A stretch of DNA of 64,000 nt from Virgibacillus proomii (GTDB lineage: Bacteria > Bacillota > Bacilli > Bacillales > Amphibacillaceae), in NCBI RefSeq assembly GCF_900162615.1, contig NZ_FUFN01000010.1, forward strand, positions 2,386,519 to 2,450,518, read 5' to 3'. Under the pieces are notes generated by a model. The model was not told the DNA's origin. It worked only from the letters and a program-made list of their open reading frames with translations, and made no database searches. The stretch's first letter is position 1. The number at the start of each line of letters is the position of its first letter. Below are positions 54,372 to 64,000 of the stretch, one piece after another. The position numbers were made by a program, and so were the translations under genes.

Positions 54372-54458
54372 GCTAAAATTCATTGCAGGGTAAGGTAAGG
54401 GGGTTATTCTGAATTTGTTCGTGCATGAACATAGGAATAATAGAAATGGGGTTTAAAA

Positions 54459-55166
54459 ATGGAGATTCTTAAAGCGGTTAATCTTGTGAAAACATATGGA
54501 AAAGAAGCGACAAAAGTAGAAGCCTTAAAAAGTGCCAACTTTTCCATTTCCAAAGGTGAATTCGTGTCTATCGTTGGGCCATCGGGTTCTGGTAAAAGCA
54601 CTCTTCTTAATCTGCTTGGAGCACTGGATATTCCTACTTCAGGCGAGGTATATATAGATGGGCGAAATATCTTTGCTATGAAGGAGGAGGAACTGGCGAT
54701 CTTTCGCAGACGCCAAATCGGCTTTATTTTTCAAGCATTCAATTTGATTCCCGAATTGAATGTAGAGGAAAATATGACATTGCCGCTTTTACTTGATCAT
54801 AAACAGCCAGACCAGCCGTATATTGAGGAGTTGCTTCATGTACTGGGACTGGCAGAGAGAAAACATCATCTTCCTAACCAACTATCAGGAGGCCAGCAGC
54901 AGCGTGCGGCTATCGGAAGAGCGCTCGCTACTAAGCCTGCGATCATTTTAGCGGATGAGCCTACAGGAAACCTTGACAGCAAGAATAGCGAAGAAGTGTT
55001 GAATTTGTTGAGGCTGTCTGTTGAGCGATACGCTCAAACATTAATTATGATTACACATGACTCTAACTTTGCATCTTTTGCGGACAGGGTATTGAATGTA
55101 GAAGATGGTATTGTGACAGAGCTTGGGGGCCAGGGTAATGAAGAACTACCTGTCCCTCGTTTCTAA
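54459..55166 (+). CDS. ABC transporter ATPase, MacB/LolD type
   Basis: A 235-residue ATPase with Walker A GPSGSGKSTLLNLLG, Q-loop IFQAFNLIPELNVEEN, signature LSGGQQQRAAIGRALA, Walker B ILADEPTGNLDS and H-loop MITHD. It is the energy-coupling subunit for the FtsX-type permease whose start codon lies inside its last codons. Such pairs next to a two-component system usually serve antimicrobial-peptide resistance or export. Confidence 0.94.
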   Translation: MEILKAVNLVKTYGKEATKVEALKSANFSISKGEFVSIVGPSGSGKSTLLNLLGALDIPTSGEVYIDGRNIFAMKEEELAIFRRRQIGFIFQAFNLIPELNVEENMTLPLLLDHKQPDQPYIEELLHVLGLAERKHHLPNQLSGGQQQRAAIGRALATKPAIILADEPTGNLDSKNSEEVLNLLRLSVERYAQTLIMITHDSNFASFADRVLNVEDGIVTELGGQGNEELPVPRF

Positions 55167-57539
55167 ATATTTATCGGCTAATCGGAAGAAAACAAGGCTG
55201 GCTATTGCCGGTATCGCCATTTCCGTTGCATTGATAACCGGCATTTTTTCTATGCTTGATGTCTTCTTGAAATTCGAAAAAGCACAAATTATTAATGATA
55301 AAGGAAACTATCATCTTCTTGTTAATAATGCTTCCAATAAAGAAAGAAAAGCAATTAGCAGCCGAATCGATGTAGAGAATTCAGGAAGGTGGATTGCTCT
55401 TAATGACAGCAAAATAAACGGGATGAAAATCCGGCTTGGAGCAATTGATCAATCCTTTGCTGAAAATATAACTATCCATCTCATCAAAGGAAAGTTTCCG
55501 ACAAAACCGGGTGAAATGATGATTGAACAATGGGCTGCGGAGAGTATGAATGTCCATGTAAATGATGAAATCCAGCTTACTCTACCTGATCAAACGCAAA
55601 AGAAATATACGATCAGTGGTATATCTAATGACAAAAGCGGGACAAAGGCTTCAGGGACACCTGCCGTATATTTATCTGTCGACGAAGCCAAGACGATGGC
55701 TGGACAAATGGGCAACCTCTTCCTAGTGGAATTTAAGGAAAAAGTAAATGTACATGAAGCGGTGGAAGATATTAAAAGCAACTTGAATATTACGCACGAC
55801 CGAATCGGTCTTAATAATCGGTTGCTGGCGGTCATAGGACAAGGCAAAGGGAGATCGGTGACCGGGCTTTATGCTACAGGTGCTGTTTTGTTCAGTATCG
55901 TTCTTGTTGCTGGTGTACTCATGATTTACAACATGTTTAATATCTCGGTCATGGACAGGGTACATCGGTTCGGACTGTTAAGATGTGTCGGGGCATCACA
56001 AAAGCAGATTAAAAAGTTAGTAAAGCGGGAAGGCATTATGATAACGTTGAAAGCCATTCCTATCGGTGTCGTATCAGGAATGCTATTAACCTTTATTTGT
56101 TCCGTTATCTTGAAGTACTACAACCAAAAGATTTTTAGCGAAATTCCTTTGTTTTCAGTAAGTATAACAGGTATAGGAGCAGGCATTATTATCGGGTTTC
56201 TTACCGTATATATCGCTTCTTTATTGCCAGCTAGAAAAGCGGCACAAGTTTCTCCTGTAAATGCAGTCACTGGAAGCAGCGAGATAAAAGTGAAAAAGAC
56301 TACAAAACGAGGCTCATTGACAAAGATATTTCGTATAGAGAAAGCAATAGGAATCACTAATGCTCTCACCAAAAAGAAAACGCTTGTATTAATGTCGTCT
56401 TCGATTGCTATAAGCATTATCATGTTTTTGGGATTTCAAGTGTTTATTGACTTTATGTATAGTGCTTTAAAAACGACAAAGCCATATACACCTGATATTT
56501 CTCTTACATCTAAGCATGGTATGAGTGAGAGTCTATATAAAAAACTGTCGAATATAGAAGGTGCTGAAAAGGTTTATGGAAGGATGTACGGAAAAGTAGA
56601 TGCAACTTTTGATGCTAATCGGTTAACTGATGACTATAAAAAAAGAATGCGACAAATAGAAGTGGAAAATAACGGTTTATTCATCCCACCTCAAAGTTCG
56701 TTGCTTATCTCCTATGACAAAAGCCAGTTACAGTGGGCTAAACAAGATTTGATTGCAGGCGAACTTTCGAAAGTGAACTGAATGCGCAAAATGGAGTGGT
56801 CGCGATTGTCGATAAAAGCCAATCAACTAACGGAACCCAACTCCAGTTAGGCGATAAGATTTATATTCAAACCGATGATGGCACAAAGCAACTATCGGTT
56901 ATGGCCTTGCTGCGTCACGTTCCTTTTAAAATACCTAAAGAGGAACATTTAGCTACTTTTATTACAACAGAAAAGTTATTCATGAAACTAAACGGTAAAT
57001 CTACATTTACAGATATAGATATTCAACTCGCTAATAAGCACGAAGAACAAACCGTAAATGAAATAAAGGCAATGCTTAACCCTTCTATTACGTTCTTAGA
57101 CGCTCGCCAACGGAATGCAGAAATCGATCAAACCTTTCTAACGATGGCAATCTTTGTGTACGGCTTTGTAGCCGTGATCGCCTTGATTAGCGTATTGAAT
57201 ATCATTAATACATTGCATACAAGCGTGGTTTCGAAAATAAGATATTTTGGGCTTATGAGAGCCATTAGGATGTCAAATGCTCAACTTCAAAAAATGGTGC
57301 TGGCAGAAGCGGCAACCTACAGCCTAATAGGTAGTAGCATCGGCTGTATTTTCGGCGTAGCTTTACAAAAAGTGTTGATTACTCAACTGCTCTCATCGCT
57401 GCGATTAACTTGGGAATTCCCGTTAATGCAAGTTGTTTTTATCCTGATGATCACTTTAACTGTTACAATTCTGGCAACTGTTAGACCAATAAAACAAATA
57501 AAAGAAAAAGACATTTCAGAAGTAGTTCATTCTTTATAA
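55138..57539 (+). pseudogene. FtsX/MacB-type ABC permease with one frameshift
   Basis: The permease gene would code about 800 residues: an N-terminal membrane segment, a MacB-like extracellular domain, an FtsX domain (about 260-390), a linker, and a second extracellular and FtsX domain. The frame breaks near 56770-56782, where GELS is followed by KVN and TGA. Restoring one base gives GELSESELNAQNGVVAIVDK in continuous frame with the downstream part (to 57539). Everything else is well preserved, so this is a very recent mutation, a phase-variable site or a sequencing error. Confidence 0.85.
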
Positions 57540-57554
57540 AGATGAATATATATG

Positions 57555-57592
57555 AAACCATTCCTTCTTATTACAAGATAAGGAATGGTTTT
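57555..57592 (+). terminator. Terminator of the two-component/ABC operon
   Basis: AAACCATTCCTT pairs with AAGGAATGGTTT, 16 bases after the permease stop. Confidence 0.85.
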
Positions 57593-57599
57593 AGTATTT

Positions 57600-58110
57600 T
57601 ACATTATTATGGAGTTAATTTGTTGATTAAGGGCCAACGCTAATTTTTTCTCTAATTAATCACGATTAAACTTCCCATTTTCCAATTATTCTGCTAGTGA
57701 AACCGAGATGATCCCGGCTTTTTCTTGTCTTTAAATTCACTAGGAATCACCTTAAATTTAAAAGGTTTCTTGTGAATTGAATACTTATGCTTGATATTAG
57801 CCTCTATGTCAAAATGGCTGATTAGAGAGATTCACTTTGTCTTTTTTTGGTGACAAGCAAAGAAAATTTCTTAATCCATCCATTTTTCATCAACCGTTTT
57901 CACATGGAAAAAAGATATACATCAAATCCATTGAGCGACGATAATGTTCACCTGTAAGCGATCATTTTCTCTCGCTTGCTTTATCTCATATCCTTCCGAC
58001 ATCATCAGCTTAAAAGATAGTTTGGCATAAAACTAGTAGACCGAGCCCACCATCTTTTGTATAAACACTATAAATGCAGGATAAGCTTTCCTAATTAGGG
58101 GTAATCAATA
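57600..58110. other. Gene-poor gap with possible debris
   Basis: A minus-strand snippet KLSFKLMMSEGYEIKQAREN (about 57955-58025) looks protein-like but is surrounded by stops; the family was not recognised. A small hairpin, CCGAGATGATCCCGG with T run, lies near 57695-57725. Nothing else is supported. Confidence 0.3.
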
Positions 58111-58116
58111 CGTGTG

Positions 58117-58569
58117 TTAAAAAACATGGTACATAAAAATGTTATCACTTTTTACTTCAAATCCATGTTTTTTATAAAACTTCTCAGCGGGAAGATTCTT
58201 TTCTGTAAGTAGCACAATACAATGAATATTCTTAGAGACCAGATATTTTTTAATATAATCTAAAAGCTTTGAACCAATACCGCTATGTTGTAAGGTGGAA
58301 TCAACAAAATATTCATCAATATAGTATTCTTCGCCTTCATACCAACTCTTTGTATGGCCAAAACATGCTCCAATAATTTTATTATTCTGTTCAATTACAA
58401 ACCCAATAAAAACAGGATTATTTAGAAATTCTTTAAGATATTTTTGTACGTGCTGAACAGAGTTCCATTTATCAAACCATGGGGAACGCTTAAAAACCTT
58501 TAACATTAAGCCTGAACACTCTTCAAGGTCTGTTGCGTTCATTATTCTTGCTTTTAAATTTATACTCAT
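58117..58569 (-). CDS. GNAT family N-acetyltransferase
   Basis: A 150-residue acetyltransferase. The acetyl-CoA-binding core is DEYFVDSTLQHSGIGSKLLD (motif A, with SGIGS in place of the usual Q/RxxGxG/A), followed by EKNLPAEKFYKKHGFEVK. The acceptor is unknown. GGGGAGTG precedes the ATG. Confidence 0.87.
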   Translation of the reverse strand: MSINLKARIMNATDLEECSGLMLKVFKRSPWFDKWNSVQHVQKYLKEFLNNPVFIGFVIEQNNKIIGACFGHTKSWYEGEEYYIDEYFVDSTLQHSGIGSKLLDYIKKYLVSKNIHCIVLLTEKNLPAEKFYKKHGFEVKSDNIFMYHVF

Positions 58570-58729
58570 TTTTTATCACTCCCCATAACTACTTGATATT
58601 GTTTGTTAACTCAGTATTACACTCAGATAGGTTCATCAAATATCTTGAGTTATTTAAAGTTTTAATATAGTTTTTGTGTTTGAGTATCATTTTCAGGATT
58701 GTATTAATAAATATAAAAAAAACTTCCCT

Positions 58730-58939
58730 CTATACCTGAAGGCAAGAATCGTAGCAGTATGGGAGTTCTGTAACTTCAAAAAACTGAACTTTATTAACTT
58801 TATATAATTTAGGACTTACGTTCAAAAAGGATATCTTTAATTTTTTTAGTATTTTATTCCTATCTCCTGAGATTATCGAGAAAGTCTTGACAACCTCAGG
58901 GGATACAAAATAATTCTTTGAATTATTGATAATTCTCAT
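58730..58939 (-). CDS. Hypothetical small protein (doubtful)
   Basis: A 69-codon frame overlapping the end of the upstream gene by 17 bases. It has no clear ribosome binding site and no recognised domain. A run like SGDRNKILKKLKISFLNVSP is helix-forming. It may be a real coupled small gene or chance. Confidence 0.25.
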   Translation of the reverse strand: MRIINNSKNYFVSPEVVKTFSIISGDRNKILKKLKISFLNVSPKLYKVNKVQFFEVTELPYCYDSCLQV

Positions 58940-59479
58940 AAATTTGATACATTAACATTTCTTCGTCCATTGTTTTGACTATTTGAAAAGCCTCATTTAC
59001 GCCTCTCTCATTTTGAATAACTTCATAGAAAAGGCAAAGAACAAACATAAGTGCAGCATTTCCATCTGGATAATCATCTGGTCCAATATAGGTTTGACAC
59101 CCGCAATTCAGAAAAGCTTTCGCCAACACGGGATCACCTAGTGTGCAACCATTACCAATGACAATTTTCCCATCCAAACTCGCTGAGCTTGCAATCTCTT
59201 CTGGACCAAAATTTCCCTGTGTCTCTCCTGCTTCATAAACACTTTCATCGAGTTCTGGCATGATGAATTCCCCTTCATCACCATGGAAATTAAGAACAAT
59301 CATGTCAGTATCAGGATATAGGTCTTTACCAGATAAGATATCAGTGAAATCATTCGGTCTACCAATCCAATAAGTAAATACTCTCACACCAAAATATCAA
59401 GCGTAGCACGTATTGCTTGTGTGTCCCTATCACAATCAGGTCCGCATACTAATGCTACATTCATTTCAGGTTTGCTCAT
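58923..59479 (-). pseudogene. Frameshifted protein with His-Gly/Gly-Cys motifs, caspase/CHAT-like
   Basis: Starts MSKPEMNVALVCGPDCDRD behind GGGAGG and runs 31 codons to DIL, then TGA. Restoring one T in a TTTT run gives DIFGVRVFTYWIGRPNDF and an open frame to 58923, about 184 residues in all. The body has LNFHGDEGEF and IVIGNGCTLGD, a His/Cys pairing reminiscent of caspase-fold peptidases (CHAT, C25), with an acidic middle. I do not know a named family for it. Neighbours are acetyltransferases. Confidence 0.65.
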
Positions 59480-59512
59480 TTCTTTTTCCTCCCTATAATC
59501 TGACTCCAATTT

Positions 59513-59645
59513 CATTGCATATGCTAATGTTGCAATCCTTTATGCCTCTCTTCTTCATCGTATGTTTTTACATTAATCTTATGGTCTTTTTCATTGGTGT
59601 AGTAGGACAAATAAGCACTATTTATTCGAACAAATATTTCTATAC
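59513..59645 (-). pseudogene. Partial duplicate of the large GNAT gene at 60.7 kb
   Basis: The minus strand reads SAYLSYYTNEKDHKINVKTY DEEERHKGLQH before a stop, matching SACLSCCVNEKDHEISVETY DEEEMNKGLAT of the intact gene at 60704-61531. Only the middle survives. Confidence 0.8.
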
Positions 59646-59739
59646 GAGTCTGCTCTACATTTATGGAAACATTTAATGCTATATTTAGGATAAATACGTT
59701 GATCGATATAACCCAATGTCAAATCGAGTAATGGATACA

Positions 59740-60201
59740 TTAAAAATGGAGTGTTAACCCGATCTCATCTCCAAAAGTTTCTCCATTAGGTGTAAACCCT
59801 AATCGAGTGTAAAAACCCATAGGGCTTCCCTCTCTATCCTCACAACTCGTTATCACTTCATTAATCCCTTGCCCTTTCAAGTGTTTCATAAGTACTTTAA
59901 TAGCTTGTTTTCCATATCCTTTTCCTTGATAGGGACTCGCAACCATAAAACGCCATAAATAGACTCCGTGGACGTCTATCTCATCATCATAATCCGATCC
60001 CTGATGTAACATAATAAAACCGATCGCATCCTCATCGGCATAGATCCCTCGAAACCATGCATTCTCAGAGAAATAAGCTTGAGCTATAGATATGGCATTA
60101 TCTGCAACCATTGTCCGTTGAATAGGAGAAAGTGTATCACTCAGATTACATATCTCAAGAACGGTTTTAGCATTAATTCTTCGAAAATGAATATTTGGCA
60201 T
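59740..60201 (-). CDS. GNAT N-acetyltransferase, polyamine acetyltransferase-like
   Basis: A 153-residue GNAT of the diamine/spermidine acetyltransferase (BltD/SpeG-like) pattern: LWRFMVASPYQGKGYGKQAI is the CoA-binding motif A, EDREGSPMGFYTRLGFTPNG follows. Substrate is probably a polyamine, but this is by similarity of layout only. I start at the ATG eight bases after GGAG. Confidence 0.83.
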   Translation of the reverse strand: MPNIHFRRINAKTVLEICNLSDTLSPIQRTMVADNAISIAQAYFSENAWFRGIYADEDAIGFIMLHQGSDYDDEIDVHGVYLWRFMVASPYQGKGYGKQAIKVLMKHLKGQGINEVITSCEDREGSPMGFYTRLGFTPNGETFGDEIGLTLHF

Positions 60202-60700
60202 TCCTATCACTCCTATATAATATCAGTAACTTAATTGTTGATAATTGAATTCGTGACCTTGTATAGAAAGATGAATAGCACAATCTGCTTAGATGTTTTT
60301 AAATCGATCTATTTAATTCTTATAAAATAGCGAATAAGGAGTATCTTTCCAAGGTTTGTCATATATATAATATCGCTAAGGCTTTTATGGCAAAGGGCTT
60401 ATCAATCATGGCATCTTATTCTGAAACCGAATAGCAGAATTAAATTAATGGTCTACCACCTGCATCCCTACTACAATTCTTAGGATAGCCATTTCGATCT
60501 GAGTGATATCTGCTTCCATAGAAATGTAAAGAATCTTTCATGGATTTGTTTACATGCTGAAAGGAAGTGTGAGAGGTCATCCATGAAGGAGATAGTTTTG
60601 TAGATGACATCATTTATTTATATGTGTTTCACTATCTATAAGAATGCTTAACATATAAAATTGTTATTTGGATTCCAATGAAACTGTCTTTTACCATTCA
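60202..60700. other. Gap between two GNAT genes
   Basis: About 500 bases without a gene. A minus-strand snippet EADITQIEMAILRIVVGM (near 60465-60520) looks protein-like but is isolated. Confidence 0.3.
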
Positions 60701-60703
60701 TCC

Positions 60704-61531
60704 TTAAAACTCGAACTCAAGCGTCTTACACTTCGACTCAAACTCAAACCCCAGTTTTTTGCCTAATCGTTTCGATTCGGCATTTGTTGCAAGCGTTGAC
60801 CAGTGCGGTGTTATCCCATTTTCAATACAATGCTCCAAATACACAGTACATACCAACGTTGCCAGACCTTTATTCATTTCTTCTTCATCATATGTTTCCA
60901 CACTTATTTCATGATCTTTTTCGTTCACGCAACAGGACAAACAAGCACTGATTATTCTATCTCCTTTCATAACACAGTATCCAAAGCCCTGATGAAGAAA
61001 ATCATCCACCGAATACCAAAATTCACTTAAAACATCAAATATTATTTCATCCGGGTCGTTACTAATGAATTCAGAATCAATTTTTTTTATGGTATATCCA
61101 TCTGGTAAGGATTTGTAACTTTTTTTCAAAGAATTGAAATGACTTTCGTTAAATTGGTAGTATATTTCATAATCTATTTCAAAATCTCTATGAGAAATAA
61201 CATCTTGCAGTACTTTTTCCCACGTTTCGTCTGTTATAACCGCAAGAAAATAAGTTCCCCCACAGGATTCATAAATATCTATTTTCAATTGGTTTTCAAT
61301 AAACTCTCGCAGATGATAGATAAATTTTTCATTGGAAACATCCCCGACAAAGATACTGCATATCCCTGTTACATCTATCAATGCTGTTCGAGGTTGTTCC
61401 ACATCATCTACGTAAATCGTTCCTCTATTGGTAAGGTTAATAATCGCGTTAAGAGTCAGATCATTTTTTTGTTCGGGTGTTAATAGTGCCCGTATCTTTT
61501 GGTAGTCTTTCTTCTCAAGTTTATGAATCAT
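60704..61531 (-). CDS. GNAT acetyltransferase, ZmaR-like (GNAT_acetyltran)
   Basis: A 275-residue two-part acetyltransferase of the family that includes the zwittermicin A resistance protein ZmaR. The N-terminal half is a degenerate GNAT fold; the C-terminal half has SVETYDEEEMNKGLATLVCT (CoA-binding region) and HWSTLATNAESKRLGKKLGF. The substrate could be an aminated antibiotic or metabolite. A partial duplicate of its middle lies 1.2 kb away on the same strand. Confidence 0.85.
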   Translation of the reverse strand: MIHKLEKKDYQKIRALLTPEQKNDLTLNAIINLTNRGTIYVDDVEQPRTALIDVTGICSIFVGDVSNEKFIYHLREFIENQLKIDIYESCGGTYFLAVITDETWEKVLQDVISHRDFEIDYEIYYQFNESHFNSLKKSYKSLPDGYTIKKIDSEFISNDPDEIIFDVLSEFWYSVDDFLHQGFGYCVMKGDRIISACLSCCVNEKDHEISVETYDEEEMNKGLATLVCTVYLEHCIENGITPHWSTLATNAESKRLGKKLGFEFESKCKTLEFEF

Positions 61532-61559
61532 AGTATAAGCTCCAATCTCTTTTAAAAAT

Positions 61560-62380
61560 CAATATAGAATTGCTAAGCGTTGACGTTAGCTTCCTGAAAG
61601 AGAATTTACCAACTGCTTCCCCCCTTCCCGCCTAAATGTAAACGTGTAGACAAAACGTATGCATATAAAGAAATTTCAAATGTTCTAACGCGTCACATAC
61701 CATTATTTTTTTTGAAAATTTGATTCTTAAAAATTGGACACCGCCTCTTAAAGGAAGATGTTGAATTGGTGATTTTCCAAGTATTGAATGTTCTTCGAAA
61801 AAATCGTTTTTCAATACCTAGTAAGCATCAATTAGAGAGAAGTCTCCTTTACTATTCGTCCCAAGCCACCCCAACGACCTTTCTTAGGTTTCTACACTAA
61901 AGTTAATACGATCAACAGCTTTCCTTGTACCATATGTAGCAGATAAGTTGTTGATATGCACAACATCGATCCTGCTTTCTAAGTTTCATATAATGTTACT
62001 ATATCAAAGAGTGTCAGGGGTGGTGTGACATTGGAGCCTTTTTATAAATATTGGATTGTGTCACTATAGATGAAGAGCGTCAAAAACTTTTTATGTAAAA
62101 GAATAAATAAAAAAGAAAGACCTTTTCTTGTGGAATTAAATCACTATAACACAACTTATAGAAAAAGAAGTCTTCCCTACAACAAATATTTTTAAAGATC
62201 TACTCAAAAATTCTAAAATTTACCTACATTTTTCACTTTGAGAAGGCGATCCAATAGGATAAATATTTTGTTATTCATCTCTTTCATAAAGGTATTACTA
62301 GAGACGATTTCGAATATGACCTAAATAACAGTTTTCAGAACAAGGAACCTATTTGATTTTAATATGGAAAGGTGAATTTC
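61560..62380. other. Gene-free stretch
   Basis: No open frame with a ribosome binding site. An inverted pair, AAGACCTTTTCTT with AAAAAGAAGTCTT (about 62115-62175), could be an old element end. A short minus-strand frame at 61632-61814 is not convincing. Confidence 0.35.
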
Positions 62381-62387
62381 TATTTCT

Positions 62388-62700
62388 GAATCACATCTTC
62401 ATTTTCAAGAAAATTTCTATCAAAGCATTCTAACTCAAAGTTGTATTCGAGCATTTTATACTTTGAGTACGGAAACCATCCGTAGTCAAATATTTTTCTA
62501 ATCCCATGAATCGAACCTTGATACTTCATCCCTGCATATTCGTTACTTTTCATCCATTAGAAATTAGAGAAACTTCATTAACTTCCACACCAGTAAAATA
62601 AACAAATCGATCACCTTGATAATACCCCTTCGGAAAAAAATTATTCCAAACGCCGTCTCTGGGTCGACTTTTGAAAGCATCTATTTTATTCTTTCATTTA
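62388..62700 (-). pseudogene. Remnant of a GyrI/AraC-effector-like domain protein
   Basis: The minus strand reads GYYQGDRFVYFTGVEVNEVS, then after a stop AGMKYQGSIHGIRKIFDYGW FPYSKYKMLEYNFELECFDR and a stop at 62388. This resembles the effector-binding domain of AraC/GyrI-like proteins, which end in a similar acidic strand. Stops and a missing N-terminus show decay. Confidence 0.45.
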
Positions 62701-63585
62701 ATCTCTCCCATAGTTTTCCTCAAGAGCTTATAAATACAACAGTTTTTTTACGGCACTAAAAAATGCTAACCACTGCATAAAAACGTTATGTGAGTTCGCA
62801 GATTTATTCTTGCATATATATTTAAACCATTGAATTATATTCCTTGTAGTCTTATTTTTTTATATACTGAATAAAATCCATCGGAAAAACATTTCGAAAC
62901 CAATATTTATAAGTCGGCCCATCTTTTTAGTCTGGTTTTAGACAAGAAACTACATGATGTTAGTATGATTTATAAAACAATTACATATGTATTTATATAG
63001 TTTTAAGTATTTTGCTCCCGAGAGGTATTTTATTCCAATTGAAACTATAGGTTTATATAGAGACACTAATTTAATAATTTTATGATAAGTATTTCCTGAC
63101 TTGCTAAATACCCGGTAGAAATGATCCTACGCTCCTTACTTAAAGATGAATTAGTTATCCGTACTTTTGAGTATCAATCCGTATATAACCATAGTTAAAT
63201 ACCATATCCTCAGAGTCCAGTACGCTTAATGATGAATCTATGCAAAGTTATTCGAACATCAGGGGGATTTATTTAGAGAAAACACGTTTAGTTTAATATT
63301 GATTTTGCCAGGGAAAGAGAGAAAGAAATAGCTAGTAAAATGAAAACCTTAAAGGAGGTGATGGCTAAGCAGCAACTAAAAAACTTTAAATCAGACCGTA
63401 AAACACAAGAATGGACCTATAATATTAGAGGTGAGTAATGGTATCGATCATGTAAAACTAGTTTTATTAGAGTAAATCGTTTTCCTTTATTAAGGGGGAT
63501 ATCACTTATATCCCTAGTTAACCGATCAATAATTCAAAGCTTTGTTTTGCTCTGAGAGAATAATTTTAGAAAATTAGGAGGAATA
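62701..63585. other. Gene-poor gap before the hydrolase gene
   Basis: AT-rich and mostly featureless. A plus-strand segment at about 63315-63438 encodes KEIASKMKTLKEVMAKQQLK and ends with TAA. It may be debris or the end of a small gene; the ribosome-site-like AAGGAGGTGATG inside it could start a 26-codon peptide. Confidence 0.3.
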
Positions 63586-63589
63586 GTTA

Positions 63590-64000
63590 ATGACAAATAA
63601 AAAAAATAACGTATTTATTGACCCAAGTGATGCTGCTCTTTTATTCATTGACCACCAGAGTGGTTTGTTCCAAACAGTTAACGATATGGATGTGTCTACT
63701 CTGCGTAGAAATGTAATTGCTTTAGCAAAATTAGCAAAGTTAACAGGGTTACCCACTATTACTACCGACTCTGTACCTCAAGGTCCTAATGGCCCTTTAA
63801 TTCCTGAAGTCGAAGAAATTCTACCAGATTTGGTATATGTATCACGTGACGGGGAAATTAATGCTTGGGACAATCCTGTTTTTGTAAAAGCGGTAGAAGC
63901 AACTGGTAAACAAACCTTAATAATTGCAGGTACTCTTACAAGTGTTTGTATGGCATTACCGACTTTATCTGCACTTGCTGAAGGTTACAAAGTATACACG
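63590..64000 (+). CDS. Isochorismatase-like cysteine hydrolase, YcaC type, N-terminal part
   Basis: Begins at an ATG behind AGGAGG and stays open to the window edge (137 codons). AALLFIDHQSGLFQTV carries the catalytic aspartate and GTLTSVCMALPTLSAL carries the nucleophilic cysteine of the isochorismatase-like hydrolase fold. ITTDSVPQGPNGPLIPE and INAWDNPVF fit the YcaC subgroup. These hydrolyse small amide or ester substrates; the exact one is unknown. The C-terminus is missing. Confidence 0.88.
   Translation, partial: MTNKKNNVFIDPSDAALLFIDHQSGLFQTVNDMDVSTLRRNVIALAKLAKLTGLPTITTDSVPQGPNGPLIPEVEEILPDLVYVSRDGEINAWDNPVFVKAVEATGKQTLIIAGTLTSVCMALPTLSALAEGYKVYT

Noticed and set aside
1340..64000. 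CRISPR array
   Set aside because: No series of short identical repeats with regular unique spacers; the repeats seen are dispersed and intergenic or a single tandem pair.

Overview
The window reads as chromosome of a low-GC, endospore-forming Bacillota of the Bacillaceae, perhaps near Virgibacillus or Oceanobacillus. This rests on the racE-gerM-rph-rdgB-yfcE neighbourhood known from Bacillus, a GerPF-like protein, a YfmS-like soluble chemoreceptor, typical AGGAGG ribosome binding sites and AT-rich codon use. The species cannot be fixed from the sequence alone.

Layout. 0-1.7 kb: the end of an amidase gene, a soluble chemoreceptor and a tRNA-Gly/tRNA-Arg pair with a consensus promoter. 1.7-4.6 kb: a gene graveyard behind the tRNAs, with remnants of a lipoprotein, a peptidoglycan amidase and others, plus one intact small ORF. 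4.7-10.9 kb: a very AT-rich accessory island with a PLP aldolase, an MFS exporter, two ATP-grasp ligases, a transposase remnant and an ArsR-type regulator. This is the best candidate for an undescribed small-molecule pathway. 11-12.2 kb: a second copy of the lipoprotein/small-ORF pair, with the opposite member broken. 12.7-17.6 kb: the conserved yfcE-rdgB-rph-gerM-racE-MarR block on the minus strand.

18.6-27.8 kb: a sulfide and persulfide detoxification region. It holds an OsmC protein, a broken Crp/Fnr regulator, sulfide:quinone oxidoreductase, a DUF1641 protein, a CstB-like persulfide dioxygenase/rhodanese, an NreBC-like two-component system, a TauE-type exporter and a glutaredoxin. Two CstR/CsoR-like operator candidates lie here but no cstR gene. 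28-31 kb: a spore-surface-like repeat protein, a GerPF-like protein, Dps with a PerR-like box, and a decayed second dps.

31-45 kb: an NmrA-like oxidoreductase with a LysR regulator, a CYP152-type P450 peroxygenase, a MarR-bactofilin group sharing palindromic operators, a guanidine-I riboswitch in front of a paired SMR exporter, a DUF1646 transporter behind a candidate Na+-I riboswitch, and a MarR-led quinone/electrophile detoxification operon of mhq type. 45.7-52 kb: a serine hydrolase with a MarR regulator, an orphan coiled-coil protein, a decayed ABC exporter beside an intact double-MerR regulator, and an IS30 remnant. 52.4-57.5 kb: a two-component system with a MacB/FtsX-type ABC transporter whose permease carries one frameshift. 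58-64 kb: several GNAT acetyltransferases, a frameshifted His/Cys-motif protein, a long remnant-filled gap and the start of a cysteine hydrolase cut by the window edge.

A recurrent theme is decay: at least twelve gene remnants are visible. A family of dispersed intergenic repeats, partly able to fold into long hairpins, recurs through the window.
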